DNA of 64,000 nt from Qipengyuania soli. GTDB taxonomy: Bacteria; Pseudomonadota; Alphaproteobacteria; Sphingomonadales; Sphingomonadaceae. The notes beneath the pieces were generated by a model. That model made no database searches. It saw only the letters and a program-made list of their open reading frames with translations, and was not told the DNA's origin. Shown piece after piece: positions 35,530 through 44,171 of the stretch; position 1 is the stretch's first letter, and every line of letters begins with the position of its first letter. The stretch lies in the NCBI RefSeq assembly GCF_015529805.1, contig NZ_CP064654.1, positions 2,790,001 through 2,854,000 of the forward strand, read 5' to 3'. The position numbers and the translations under genes are program-made.

Positions 35530-36753
35530 ATGATAAGGTCGCGAGACGAAAGCGCTCCGGACCACCGGAGGCATGAAAATGTTGTCGCGGCTGCCGAAGC
35601 AGCCCTTGCCGGCGAAGTCGATCCGTCCCGCTGGCCTGCCGAACTTGCCGCCGCCTATGAAGGATCTCTGGAGCAGCGCCAGTTCACGCAGGGACGCCTG
35701 CTGCTATGGACCGGGCTGGCTGTCGCGATCGCTTCGATCTTAATCGACTTCCTCGTCATTCCCGAACATGCCCCCCTGATGCTCGCCCTCAGGCTGGTGT
35801 TCGTCTTCCCGCTGCAAATCGCCGCCCTGCTCATGCCGGCCAGGTTCCTCGGCATGCAGAAAATGCTCATGGGCTGCTCGATCGTGAGCTTCGCCGCGAT
35901 TCTCCTGATCGGGGTCCAGTGGGCGCCCCCCCTTTCGGCAGCGTACATGGCGATCGGTCCGGTCGTCCTGATCGGCGTTGCAGCCCAGGTGCTGCCCTAT
36001 TCGCCGAAGGAGATCGGCGCGCTCGTCCTGGCGTTCGGCATCGTCACCGGGTTTGCCATCGTAATGGTCGATGCGCCCGCAGTGCGGGACCCGGTCTTCC
36101 TCGGCATCCTGATCGCCACCCTCACCGTTTCGCTCCTCCTGCCGCACCGGATCTGGGCGGCAGAGGCGCGCAACTTCCTGATCGCCCGGCAATCCGAAAA
36201 GCGACTGGCAGACCTCGAGGAAACCAATCGCGCGCTCGAAGACCTGTCGCGCAAGGACCCGCTCACGGGCCTCGCCAATCGCCGCCATGCGACCGAGGTA
36301 TTCAACCGCCACTATGACGCGGCACCCGCCACGGGCGAAGCGCGGGTGGCCGTGATGATGGTCGACATTGACCACTTCAAGGCCTTCAACGACCGCTGGG
36401 GCCACCAGCTCGGCGACGAGTGCCTGCAATCGGTGGCAGAAGAGCTGCGCCACAGCGCGGCACGCAATGGCGGTCTCGCCGCGCGCTTCGGTGGCGAGGA
36501 ATTCGTGCTTATCCTGAGGGCAGACAGCGCTGCCCATGCTTTCAAGCTGGCGGACGACCTGCGCACCGCGGTCGAGCGTATCGAGATTCCGCACGAGGAA
36601 ACCAATGGCACGGCGACACTGACGACAAGTATCGGCGTCGCCATGCACAACGGAACCGGAAAGCCCGAGCTCTCCCCGCTACTCGGGGCCGCCGACGCGG
36701 CGCTTTATGCGGCGAAGGCAGGCGGCAGGAACCGGTGCGAGATGGCGGCCTGA
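35530..36753 (+). CDS. Diguanylate cyclase (GGDEF) with membrane sensor
   Basis: A 407-residue protein: about six N-terminal membrane segments (50-220), a short coiled linker, then a GGDEF domain with an active-site GGEEF motif (321-325) and the DPLTGLANRRHATEVF and MMVDIDHFKAFNDRWGH motifs. It makes cyclic-di-GMP from two GTP. The inhibitory I-site (RxxD, five residues before) appears lost (RNGG). The ATG at 35530 is likely; in-frame starts at 35410 and 35482 would add a non-conserved segment. Confidence 0.88.
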   Translation: MIRSRDESAPDHRRHENVVAAAEAALAGEVDPSRWPAELAAAYEGSLEQRQFTQGRLLLWTGLAVAIASILIDFLVIPEHAPLMLALRLVFVFPLQIAALLMPARFLGMQKMLMGCSIVSFAAILLIGVQWAPPLSAAYMAIGPVVLIGVAAQVLPYSPKEIGALVLAFGIVTGFAIVMVDAPAVRDPVFLGILIATLTVSLLLPHRIWAAEARNFLIARQSEKRLADLEETNRALEDLSRKDPLTGLANRRHATEVFNRHYDAAPATGEARVAVMMVDIDHFKAFNDRWGHQLGDECLQSVAEELRHSAARNGGLAARFGGEEFVLILRADSAAHAFKLADDLRTAVERIEIPHEETNGTATLTTSIGVAMHNGTGKPELSPLLGAADAALYAAKAGGRNRCEMAA

Positions 36754-36844
36754 TTGGACGTTCGGGACGAGACGTTCTCATCCTGCGCCCCCCTGCGAAA
36801 CGCTCCTCGGCTCCAGTCATTGATTTGGCAGAAGGAGATTTTGC

Positions 36845-37120
36845 ATGACCGATATTTCGCAGATCAAGGAACACATGGAAGTCATCGGCGCTGACGGCGT
36901 CCACGTCGGCACCGTCGACGGCGTCGAAGGTGACCGAATCAAGCTGACCAAGAAGGATTCGGGTGCCCAGATCGAACAGGCCGAGGGCAGCCACGAAGGC
37001 CACCACCACTACATTTCGACCGGGCTCGTAGCGGGCATCGAAGGTGACAAGGTCCGTCTCAGCGCGACCGGTGCCAACGCGGTGAACTTCGAAGAAGAAG
37101 AGGGCGGCCAGCAGGGCTGA
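36845..37120 (+). CDS. DUF2171 family protein
   Basis: A 91-residue PRC-barrel-like protein with the typical DUF2171 start [34 protein letters not shown], a HHHYI motif and an acidic tail. Very strong ribosome site (AGAAGGAGATTTTGC). Small soluble proteins of this family are stress-associated in alphaproteobacteria, with unknown function. A terminator hairpin follows 20 bases after the stop. Confidence 0.9.
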   Translation: MTDISQIKEHMEVIGADGVHVGTVDGVEGDRIKLTKKDSGAQIEQAEGSHEGHHHYISTGLVAGIEGDKVRLSATGANAVNFEEEEGGQQG

Positions 37121-37140
37121 GCGGCCTTCCGGTCAAAGAA

Positions 37141-37175
37141 AAACCCCGGCCCGCATTCAGCGGCGCCGGGGTTTT
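37141..37175. terminator. Bidirectional rho-independent terminator
   Basis: AAACCCCGGC (37141-37150) pairs with GCCGGGGTTT (37165-37174), followed by a T-run on the plus strand and by T's on the minus strand. It sits between the convergent DUF2171 and nrdA genes. Confidence 0.85.
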
Positions 37176-37198
37176 CTGTGCGCGACCGTCTGCCGGTC

Positions 37199-39253
37199 CT
37201 ATTGGCAGGCGAGGCATTCCTCGTAATCGGTCTGCTCGCCGGCGCTGGCCGACAGCTCGATCTTGGCCGCGTCGGCGGTGTTATCCGCTTCCACGCCGCC
37301 CGCGAAACCGGCGCGCTGCACGCTCTTTGAGCGCAGGTAGTAGAGCGACTTGATGCCCTTCTCCCATGCCTGGAAGTGCAGCATCATCAGGTCCCACTTG
37401 TCGACGTCGGCCGGGATGAACAGGTTCAGCGACTGGGCCTGGTCGATATAGGGCGCGCGGTCGGCGGCGAATTCGAGCAGCCAGCGCTGGTCGATCTCGA
37501 AGCTGGTCTTGAACGCGGCCTTTTCTTCCGGCGTCAGGAAATCGAGGTGCTGGACGCTGCCGCCCTTCTCGAGGATCGAGTTCCACACCGCGGTCGAATT
37601 CTTCGACTTCTTGTCGAGGATCTTTTCGAGATACGGGTTCTTCACGATGAAGCTGCCCGACAGTGTCTTGTGGGTGTAGATGTTCGCCGGGATCGGTTCG
37701 ATGCAGGCGCTGGTGCCGCCGCAGATGATCGAGATCGACGCGGTCGGCGCGATCGCCATCTTGCAGCTGAAGCGTTCCATCGCACCGGTTTCTTCCGCGT
37801 CCGGACAAGCGCCGCGTTCCTGCGCAAGCACGAGGCTGGCTTCTTCCGCCTTGCCGCTGATGTGCTTGAACATCTTGAGATTCCAGACCTTTGCCATCGG
37901 GCTTTCGAAACCGATGCCCTTCTGCTGGAGGAAGGAGTGGAAGCCCATCACGCCCATGCCGACGCTGCGCTCGCGCATCGCCGAATAACGGGCGCGGGCC
38001 ATCTCTTCGGGAGCGTTGTCGATGTAGTTCTGCAGCACGTTGTCGAGGAAGCGCATGACGTCCTCGATGAAGCGCTTGTCGTCCTTCCACTCGTCCCACT
38101 TTTCGAGGTTGAGCGAGGACAGGCAGCACACCGCCGTACGGTCGTTGCCGAGGTGGTCGATACCGGTCGGCAGAGTGATTTCGGCGCACAGGTTCGAGGT
38201 CGAGACCTTGAGGCCGAGTTCGCGGTGATGCTTGGGCATCATCCGGTTCACCGTGTCGGAGAAGACGATGTAGGGCTCACCCGTGGCAAGGCGGGTTTCG
38301 ACCAGCTTCTGGAACAACGAACGAGCATCGACCGTCTTGCGGACCGAGCCATCCTTGGGGCTCACGAGATCGAATTCCTCACCCGCACGCACCGCTTCCA
38401 TGAATGCGTCGGTGACGAGCACGCCGTGGTGCAGGTTGAGTGCCTTGCGGTTGAAGTCGCCCGAAGGTTTGCGGATTTCGAGGAACTCCTCGATCTCCGG
38501 GTGCGAGACGTCGATGTAGCAGGCGGCCGAACCGCGGCGCAGCGAGCCCTGCGAGATTGCCAGGGTCAGGCTGTCCATCACGCGGACGAAGGGGATGATG
38601 CCGCTGGTCTTGCCGTTGAGGCCGACCGGCTCGCCGATCCCGCGGACATTACCCCAATAGGTGCCGATGCCGCCGCCCTTGGAAGCGAGCCAGACATTCT
38701 CGTTCCAAGTGTTGACGATGCCGTCGAGGCTGTCGCTGACCGAATTGAGGTAGCAGCTGATCGGCAGGCCGCGCGTCGTGCCGCCGTTCGACAGGACGGG
38801 TGTCGCGGGCATGAACCACAGGTTCGAGATGTAGTCGTAAAGGCGCTGGGCGTGATCCTGGTCGTCGGCAAAGGCGTCGGCGACGCGGGCGAACAGGTCT
38901 TGGAAATTCTCACCCGGCAACAGGTAACGGTCGATCAGCGTTTCCTTGCCGAAATCGGTCAGGTTCTCGTCACGCGCGGTGTCGGTGACGACGTTGAATC
39001 GGCGGTCGAGAATCTTCTTGCTGTCGTCCTTGACCTCGGCCTTGGCAACAGCCGCCATCGCACCGGCCAGCGCCTCGCCGGCGGCTGCGGTGACCAGATC
39101 GTCACTACCCTTGTCGCCCTTGTCCATCGTTACTGCCATTTCCGGGGCCTGTTCGGGCGCCTTCTGTTTGCTGGTGGTTTCGTTCGTATCGGCGGCGGTG
39201 TCGGTATCCAGATCCAGTGCCATCGCCATATCGTCCCCAGTCTTGAAATCCAT
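37199..39253 (-). CDS. nrdA: Ribonucleotide reductase class Ia large subunit
   Basis: A 684-residue catalytic subunit reducing NDPs to dNDPs. Catalytic residues are visible: Cys167 (PISCYLNS), the NLCAEI triad Asn354, Cys356 and Glu358, and the C-terminal redox pair in ECLACQ. The N-terminal 70 residues are acidic, Ala/Lys/Asp-rich low complexity with no ATP-cone, so dATP activity control at an N-terminal cone is not expected. The start (ATG at 39251-39253) has no strong ribosome site. It is separated from nrdB by three genes. Confidence 0.93.
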   Translation of the reverse strand: MDFKTGDDMAMALDLDTDTAADTNETTSKQKAPEQAPEMAVTMDKGDKGSDDLVTAAAGEALAGAMAAVAKAEVKDDSKKILDRRFNVVTDTARDENLTDFGKETLIDRYLLPGENFQDLFARVADAFADDQDHAQRLYDYISNLWFMPATPVLSNGGTTRGLPISCYLNSVSDSLDGIVNTWNENVWLASKGGGIGTYWGNVRGIGEPVGLNGKTSGIIPFVRVMDSLTLAISQGSLRRGSAACYIDVSHPEIEEFLEIRKPSGDFNRKALNLHHGVLVTDAFMEAVRAGEEFDLVSPKDGSVRKTVDARSLFQKLVETRLATGEPYIVFSDTVNRMMPKHHRELGLKVSTSNLCAEITLPTGIDHLGNDRTAVCCLSSLNLEKWDEWKDDKRFIEDVMRFLDNVLQNYIDNAPEEMARARYSAMRERSVGMGVMGFHSFLQQKGIGFESPMAKVWNLKMFKHISGKAEEASLVLAQERGACPDAEETGAMERFSCKMAIAPTASISIICGGTSACIEPIPANIYTHKTLSGSFIVKNPYLEKILDKKSKNSTAVWNSILEKGGSVQHLDFLTPEEKAAFKTSFEIDQRWLLEFAADRAPYIDQAQSLNLFIPADVDKWDLMMLHFQAWEKGIKSLYYLRSKSVQRAGFAGGVEADNTADAAKIELSASAGEQTDYEECLACQ

Positions 39254-39429
39254 CGTGTGCCCGCCCCTGTCAGTCCGGTCGTTTGCCCCGCGAAACCTGC
39301 CCTCTTGCCGGGTCAATGTTCCGCTTGTGTTCGAGTCGGCGAGCCAAGATTCTCGCCTAGCATTTTCTGTCTGGTCCGGGGCGAAAACTTATCCCCCGTC
39401 TGCCCACAGGCCAGCGCGCAAGGAGCCTG

Positions 39430-39445
39430 CTCCCCATATGGGGAG
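39430..39445. repeat. Perfect 16-bp palindrome in nrdA leader
   Basis: CTCCCCATATGGGGAG is an exact palindrome about 180 bases upstream of nrdA. It could be an operator for a dimeric regulator of ribonucleotide reductase or a hairpin in the transcript. Confidence 0.6.
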
Positions 39446-39742
39446 GATTGGCTCATCCGCTAGGTCTTGTGGGTACCCCCGGTATCCCGACCACTAGATA
39501 CTGAATCAGCCGGGACTCCCACGCAAGAGGGTTGATGAAGTTTTAATCGTTCGGACGGGCCTGAAATGGAGGTGTCGTGCAATGCTGCAACGCCGCGACG
39601 CGTGGACAAAGCTGGACTTTGCGGACGCGCAAGCCCGAAAATGAATCCGTGAAAAAAATTATGCGGGCAAAAATGATGCTGTCGGCTTGTGAATCCTTCG
39701 AATCCCGGAGCGCAATTTTCGAATCCGGAATGCACGAAAAGA

Positions 39743-39762
39743 GCCCCGCCTGACGGCGGGGC
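39743..39762 (-). terminator. Rho-independent terminator of the TonB-C gene
   Basis: On the minus strand, an 8-bp stem (GCCCCGCC with GGCGGGGC, TGAC loop) is followed by CTCTTTT, ending at about 39735. It lies downstream of the TonB-C gene at 39856-40353. Confidence 0.8.
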
Positions 39763-39855
39763 CCATGGATGTCTGCAAGCTATCCCGGCGCGGGGCGGCA
39801 TCCCCGCAGAAAGACCCCGCCCCGACGCCGAGACGGCTCCTGGCCCCCGTCGGGC

Positions 39856-40353
39856 TCAGGAGACCGGGCGAGGCGCCAGGGTCAGAGCGAGCACTGCCCG
39901 CTCCCGGGGGGACCTGGCGATCCGCGCCGCTTCGTCACGGGCGAGCTTCCTGGTGAGACGGGCCATTTGCGCATCGCTCGACGCGACGAGGATGTTGGCC
40001 TGGATGACCTGGTCGTCGCTGCTGCCGACCGGCATCGGGTCGAGGCTCGTCAGCCCGGACACCGCGCGACGGGCCGCGCGGTCGAGCTGCGAATTGCCCG
40101 AGGACCGGTACATCGCGATATTCGTCGGACGCCCATCGTCGCCCGCCTGGAAGCGCACCTGGACGATGCCCTTGGCATCCCACCTCGGATCGATGCGGGT
40201 CGCGGCAAGGCGCGCCTCGAGATCCTGCGAAACCTCCTCCACGAAGGTCGTGTCCGATCGCGGGGAGACGACGATCTCCTGCGAGGCGATCGGTACGGCA
40301 AGCACCGAAGCGGTGACGGCAAGGGAAATGGCGAAAACGGCAATCTTGTTCAT
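39856..40353 (-). CDS. TonB C-terminal domain-like exported protein
   Basis: A 165-residue exported protein. Signal peptide about 1-24 (ending PIASQ), then a TonB-C-like fold: IDPRWDAKGIVQVRFQAGDDGRPTNIAMYRSSGNSQLDRAARRAVSGL is the domain core. There is no proline-rich spacer and no inner-membrane anchor, so it is not a full TonB; it may be a periplasmic domain acting alone. It stands alone. Confidence 0.75.
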   Translation of the reverse strand: MNKIAVFAISLAVTASVLAVPIASQEIVVSPRSDTTFVEEVSQDLEARLAATRIDPRWDAKGIVQVRFQAGDDGRPTNIAMYRSSGNSQLDRAARRAVSGLTSLDPMPVGSSDDQVIQANILVASSDAQMARLTRKLARDEAARIARSPRERAVLALTLAPRPVS

Positions 40354-40749
40354 GGGATCATCCTTTCAACGAAAGAGATGATCGGCCGCAGAGAGTATCA
40401 CGCAGTGTGCGACTGATGATTATGATCAGGCGATGACGGTCTATGGTCGATCCGCGCCCGACGGTGTCTGCGGTCCCTGCCGGGCCGCGCCAATCTACGC
40501 CCTTTCCGGTTGTTGTCAAAAAGCGCCAAAATCTGTGTCGCGTCATTCCAAATTCGAAACATGATTGCGCCGACCCGTTCGATCGCACCATCGCCCTTCG
40601 CGAAAGAATGACACGGGAAAGTGAATGTGAGGCGGCGTTGAAACCGACTCGCATCCGGCGGGGCAAGCTTCAGGCGATCGACGTTCGACCGCCGCCGCAG
40701 TCCGTCGAGAGACGCATGGCGTTGGTCGAGCGCTGCGCCCGGGCGAGAG
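40354..40749. other. Intergenic region, nothing recognised
   Basis: A 396-base spacer between the TonB-C and POT transporter genes. No open frame with coding character, no terminator of note and no tRNA. A modest AT-rich stretch near 40500-40570 may be part of a promoter for either neighbour. Confidence 0.4.
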
Positions 40750-42117
40750 TCAGCCAGGGGCCTCGAGCGCGTCCATGCGGCGACGGATCGTCCCTCCGAA
40801 AAGCAGCACCAGAACCGCACCGGTGGCTGAAATCCCCGCCTGGAGGAACCAGAAGGCCGTGTCGCCCATAGGCTCGTAGAAGCGCGCGATGTAACCGGTC
40901 CCGACCCCGACCACGAACAAGGTAAGGTAGGCCCCGGCCATCATCAGCGCGTTGATCTTTTTCGGCGCACGGCGCGAAACCAGCGCAAGAGCAGTCGGCC
41001 ATTGATACATGAACGCGATGCCCGAGAGGAAGAAGGTCACCAGCGGGAACAGGATCGAGACCTTGCCGTCGGGCGCGCTGAGGCTGCCAAGTGCGAGGAA
41101 GAGCGACGATGTCGCCATGATGAGCGCGCCGGTAGCGATTTTCGTCAGGTCGCCCGGTTCTCCGCCGCGCCTGCCCTGCCACGCCCAGATCGCCAGCAGC
41201 AGGGGCAAGGCAATGACTGAGGCAAGGCTGTCTTCCGATGCCAGCCAGGGAGTGGGTACGGTGAAGCCACCAAAGGTCAGGTCGACCCGCTCGTTCACCC
41301 ACAGCATGCCGACGTTCCACAGCTGCTCGTAGGCGAAGCTCTGGCACATCGTGATCAGGAGCACGAGCACGACCAGGCCGATCATCTTCCACTCGTTGGT
41401 CGTCAGCGGCGGCAGGATCTCGCCCTCCGGCGCAACCGCACGATCTTCGGCGAAATACTTGAGCCCGGCGAAGTATACGATTGCAGCGATCAGCATGAAC
41501 AGGCCCGCTGCGCCGAAGCCGATATGCCAGCCATAGACCTGTGCCAGCAGGCCGCAGATCAGCGGTCCGATGGTCGCGCCGACATTGATGCCGGTCGAGA
41601 AGATCGCATAGCCCTTGGAGCGCAGCGTCTCCTCGTGCTTCTCGTAGAGGTGGCCGACCTGCGCGGCGATATTGCCCTTCAGGCAGCCCGAGCCGAGCAC
41701 CAGCAGCAGGAGCGCGAGCAGGAACGACCAATCGAAGGCCATGGCAAAGTGGCCCAGCGTCATCAGCGCGATGCCGATCATCACGACCCGCTTCGCTCCG
41801 AGCCAGCGGTCGGCGAGCAACCCGCCGAACAGCGGGGTGAAATAGACGAAGCCGGCGTAGAGCCCGAAGGTCTGGCTGGCGAAAGCCTGGGTCGAGAGTT
41901 CGCCAAAGATCGCCTCGATCACGCGGCGATAGCCATCCATGCCAGCGACATTCTCGATGCGGCCGGGCAGGAGCAGTTCCTGCACCATGTAGAGCACCAG
42001 CAGCGTGCGCATGCCGTAGAAGCTGAAGCGCTCCCACGCCTCGGTCATGGCGAGGAAATAGAGACCCTTGGGATGCCCCCAGAGGCGCTCCTCGCTTCGC
42101 GCAACAGCTGCTTCCAT
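40750..42117 (-). CDS. POT family proton-coupled peptide transporter
   Basis: A 455-residue POT/PTR carrier with about twelve membrane segments. The family signature ExxERFxxYG is present (EAWERFSFYGMR, about 25-36). Signature regions GGLLADRWLGAKR and INVGATIGPLICG also fit. It would import di- or tripeptides with protons. The start is the ATG at 42115-42117. A downstream alternate reading frame covers the same DNA but is an artefact of base composition. Confidence 0.9.
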   Translation of the reverse strand: MEAAVARSEERLWGHPKGLYFLAMTEAWERFSFYGMRTLLVLYMVQELLLPGRIENVAGMDGYRRVIEAIFGELSTQAFASQTFGLYAGFVYFTPLFGGLLADRWLGAKRVVMIGIALMTLGHFAMAFDWSFLLALLLLVLGSGCLKGNIAAQVGHLYEKHEETLRSKGYAIFSTGINVGATIGPLICGLLAQVYGWHIGFGAAGLFMLIAAIVYFAGLKYFAEDRAVAPEGEILPPLTTNEWKMIGLVVLVLLITMCQSFAYEQLWNVGMLWVNERVDLTFGGFTVPTPWLASEDSLASVIALPLLLAIWAWQGRRGGEPGDLTKIATGALIMATSSLFLALGSLSAPDGKVSILFPLVTFFLSGIAFMYQWPTALALVSRRAPKKINALMMAGAYLTLFVVGVGTGYIARFYEPMGDTAFWFLQAGISATGAVLVLLFGGTIRRRMDALEAPG

Positions 42118-42194
42118 TCGATTGCCTCCCCCAAACCAGAGGCTGGGGTAAGCTACCGGCAGTGCTTGTCAATCTTGCGGCAGGTGGCCCGGGG

Positions 42195-43103
42195 TCAGGC
42201 GACGCTCGCCTTTGCGTGCTCGGCAATCGCGTCGGCGACCTCGTCGACCAGTTCCAGCGGCAGGTCGTGGCCCCAGCCGGGAATGGTCTTTATCTTTGCG
42301 CCCGGAATGCTCGCCGCCGTGTCGCGGCCGCCCTCGACCGGTACCAGCGGATCATCCTCGCCATGCAGGACGAGCGTCGGGACGGAGACACCCTTGAGCA
42401 TCGCACGGCGGTCGCCATCGGCCACGATGGCGGACAGGTGCCGCGTCGGGCCCTCGGGATAGAAGCTGCGGCGCACCGACATGCGCGTGCGCTCGCGCAG
42501 CCGCTCCTCGTCGGCAGGAAAACCGGGCGAGCCGATCGTGCGGGCAAGCTTGACCCCGTGGTCGACCAGCACATCCTCGTCGGTGCTGGCGGGGCGGGTG
42601 ATGAGCACCTTCATTGCCTCGGGCTTAGCGGGCGGTAGCTTGGGATTGCCGGTGGTCGAGAAAATCGAGGTCAGTGACAGGCATTTGTCGGCATGGCGCG
42701 CGGCAAAGTGCTGGGCGATCATGCCGCCCATGCTCGCGCCGACGATATGCGCCTTCTCGATACCCAGCGTATCGAGGAGGCCCGCTCCGTCATCAGCCAT
42801 GTCGGCGAGGGTATAAGGGACCTTGGGTTTCATCCCGATCTTGGACAGCAGGGTCATCTTGACGATCCCTGGTGCCTTGACCCCGTCGAACTTGTGGCTG
42901 AGCCCGATGTCGCGGTTGTCGTAGCGGATGACCCGGAAGCCATGCCCGGCCAGTTCCTCGACCAGCTCGTCGGGCCAAAGGGTCAACTGAGCACCGAAAC
43001 CCATGATCAGCAACATCGGCGGTGCGGCGGGATCGCCATGCTCTTCGTAGTGGATTTCGATTCCGTTGGCCGTGACCTTGGGCACCTGGCTTTCTCCCTG
43101 CAT
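42195..43103 (-). CDS. Alpha/beta hydrolase
   Basis: A 302-residue alpha/beta-fold hydrolase. Nucleophile motif GASMGG (Ser124), the early LLIMGFGAQLTLWP oxyanion region, Asp in LHGEDDPLVPV and His in GWGHDLP, as in epoxide hydrolase-like and esterase families. The substrate is not known. The start at 43103 could be a few residues later. It is transcribed toward the POT gene, 77 bases upstream of it. Confidence 0.85.
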   Translation of the reverse strand: MQGESQVPKVTANGIEIHYEEHGDPAAPPMLLIMGFGAQLTLWPDELVEELAGHGFRVIRYDNRDIGLSHKFDGVKAPGIVKMTLLSKIGMKPKVPYTLADMADDGAGLLDTLGIEKAHIVGASMGGMIAQHFAARHADKCLSLTSIFSTTGNPKLPPAKPEAMKVLITRPASTDEDVLVDHGVKLARTIGSPGFPADEERLRERTRMSVRRSFYPEGPTRHLSAIVADGDRRAMLKGVSVPTLVLHGEDDPLVPVEGGRDTAASIPGAKIKTIPGWGHDLPLELVDEVADAIAEHAKASVA

Positions 43104-43351
43104 CTGTCTTTTCCGGGCGAGTTCACCGCAATCGGCGAGACTTGTCCATGAACAAAATCTTCTCGCACCGCAGGGGGCGTGAGGGGAGGCATCTCCGGTA
43201 ATCCCTTGTCTCGCTACGGAAACCTGTTTCGGTCCGGAAAATCGTGGTTAATCAGAACCTAACACGCAGATAGGAAAGTCGCCTTCATACAATCCAGCGA
43301 CCCGCAAAGGCGGCATCAAGCCGGAATGGGTCGCCGCTCCGGGATGACGTG

Positions 43352-43684
43352 ATGGACCGTAGAAGGGAAACTCGCAGCACCACGCAGGAGAGCGTGCGCG
43401 TAAACATCGGCCGCCGCACCCTGCGCTGCCGCATGCGCAATTTGTCGCGGTCGGGCTGCATGATCGAGACCTCGCTGATGCTGGTCGAGGTCGGTACGCC
43501 CTTGGAAATCGTGCTGGTGCCCGGTGTCGTGGCGGAGGGCGAGGTCGCCTGGCAGTTGGGCGAATGCTTCGGAGTGAGTTTCCATTCGGCCATATCGGAT
43601 GCGGTTGTCGAGGAATACACGGTGGAGGATTGGCACGTAGCCCCTGTGACAACCCGGCCGCTTCGCGACGCATCAGAGAAATAA
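43352..43684 (+). CDS. PilZ domain protein 1
   Basis: A 110-residue single-domain PilZ protein. Cyclic-di-GMP motifs: RxxxR (RRETR) near the start and (D/N)xSxxG (NLSRSG). A beta-barrel continues to GVSFHSA. The start ATG at 43352 is preceded by a GTG (43349) that could also be used. It would bind cyclic-di-GMP and act on an unknown partner. Confidence 0.85.
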   Translation: MDRRRETRSTTQESVRVNIGRRTLRCRMRNLSRSGCMIETSLMLVEVGTPLEIVLVPGVVAEGEVAWQLGECFGVSFHSAISDAVVEEYTVEDWHVAPVTTRPLRDASEK

Positions 43685-43802
43685 ATATAAGACGAAAACG
43701 ACAATAAAATATGGCGCACAATATTTTTTAATAAATGTATCGCTACAAGTTGAATCAAGAAAAATACGGTCGCTCTCACATGGGAATTATGGAGAGAGCA
43801 AG
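43685..43802. other. AT-rich spacer between two PilZ genes
   Basis: About 118 bases with a far higher A+T content than the rest of the window (for example 43685-43740 and 43750-43775). It holds several TAAATA/ATAAAA runs and is followed by GGAGAGAGCAAG before the second PilZ start. A promoter or silencing element is likely; no repeat structure was seen. Confidence 0.5.
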
Positions 43803-44168
43803 GTGAACGAACATCGCAGGATCGAGCGCGACACTTGCGCCGGCCGGATCGATTATACTTTCGCCGGGCTGACACGCCCGGCTCACCTCGTGAACATGTC
43901 GCGCGAGGGCTGCAGGCTCGAACTGTCCGGGCCGCTTCCCGACGCGGGTGACGCAATCGAGATCACCTTCATCGACGGCGTGAGCGTGTCAGGTCGGGTG
44001 GTCTGGGAAGAGTCCGGCACTGTCGGCGTGCAGTTCGAGCAACCTATCATTGAAGCGATCGTCCGCTTCTTCGGCCTGTCGCCGGCAGGTTCGATCAGGG
44101 ACGAAGCGCCCAAGGACGGCTTCGGTCGCCACCTGCCTCCCATGGGCCAAGCCGATACGCCGCACTGA
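43803..44168 (+). CDS. PilZ domain protein 2
   Basis: A 121-residue PilZ protein starting at GTG 43803 after a GGAGAGAGCAAG ribosome site. The RxxxR motif (RRIER) and NxSxxG motif (NMSREG) for cyclic-di-GMP binding are intact. It has a C-terminal extension (SIRDEAPKDGFGRHLPP) not seen in its paralogue. It is a tandem duplicate of PilZ protein 1 with limited identity, separated by an AT-rich region, and convergent with nadB. Confidence 0.85.
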   Translation: MNEHRRIERDTCAGRIDYTFAGLTRPAHLVNMSREGCRLELSGPLPDAGDAIEITFIDGVSVSGRVVWEESGTVGVQFEQPIIEAIVRFFGLSPAGSIRDEAPKDGFGRHLPPMGQADTPH

Positions 44169-44171
44169 CAC

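Larger units (their letters stand above)
39254..39855. other. Upstream region of nrdA, no gene
   Basis: A 602-base region without a supported gene. It contains a perfect 16-base palindrome (39430-39445), a terminator for the TonB-C gene (39743-39762) and short AT-rich stretches in 39500-39720. This is likely the regulatory region of nrdA (transcribed leftward). Confidence 0.5.

Noticed and set aside
39380..39400. DnaA-box-like TTATCCCCC upstream of nrdA
   Set aside because: A single weak match without an origin-like cluster or dnaA/dnaN neighbours.
40670..42226. Alternative minus-strand frame (518 codons) over the POT transporter
   Set aside because: It lacks membrane segments and the POT motif, which are in the chosen frame.
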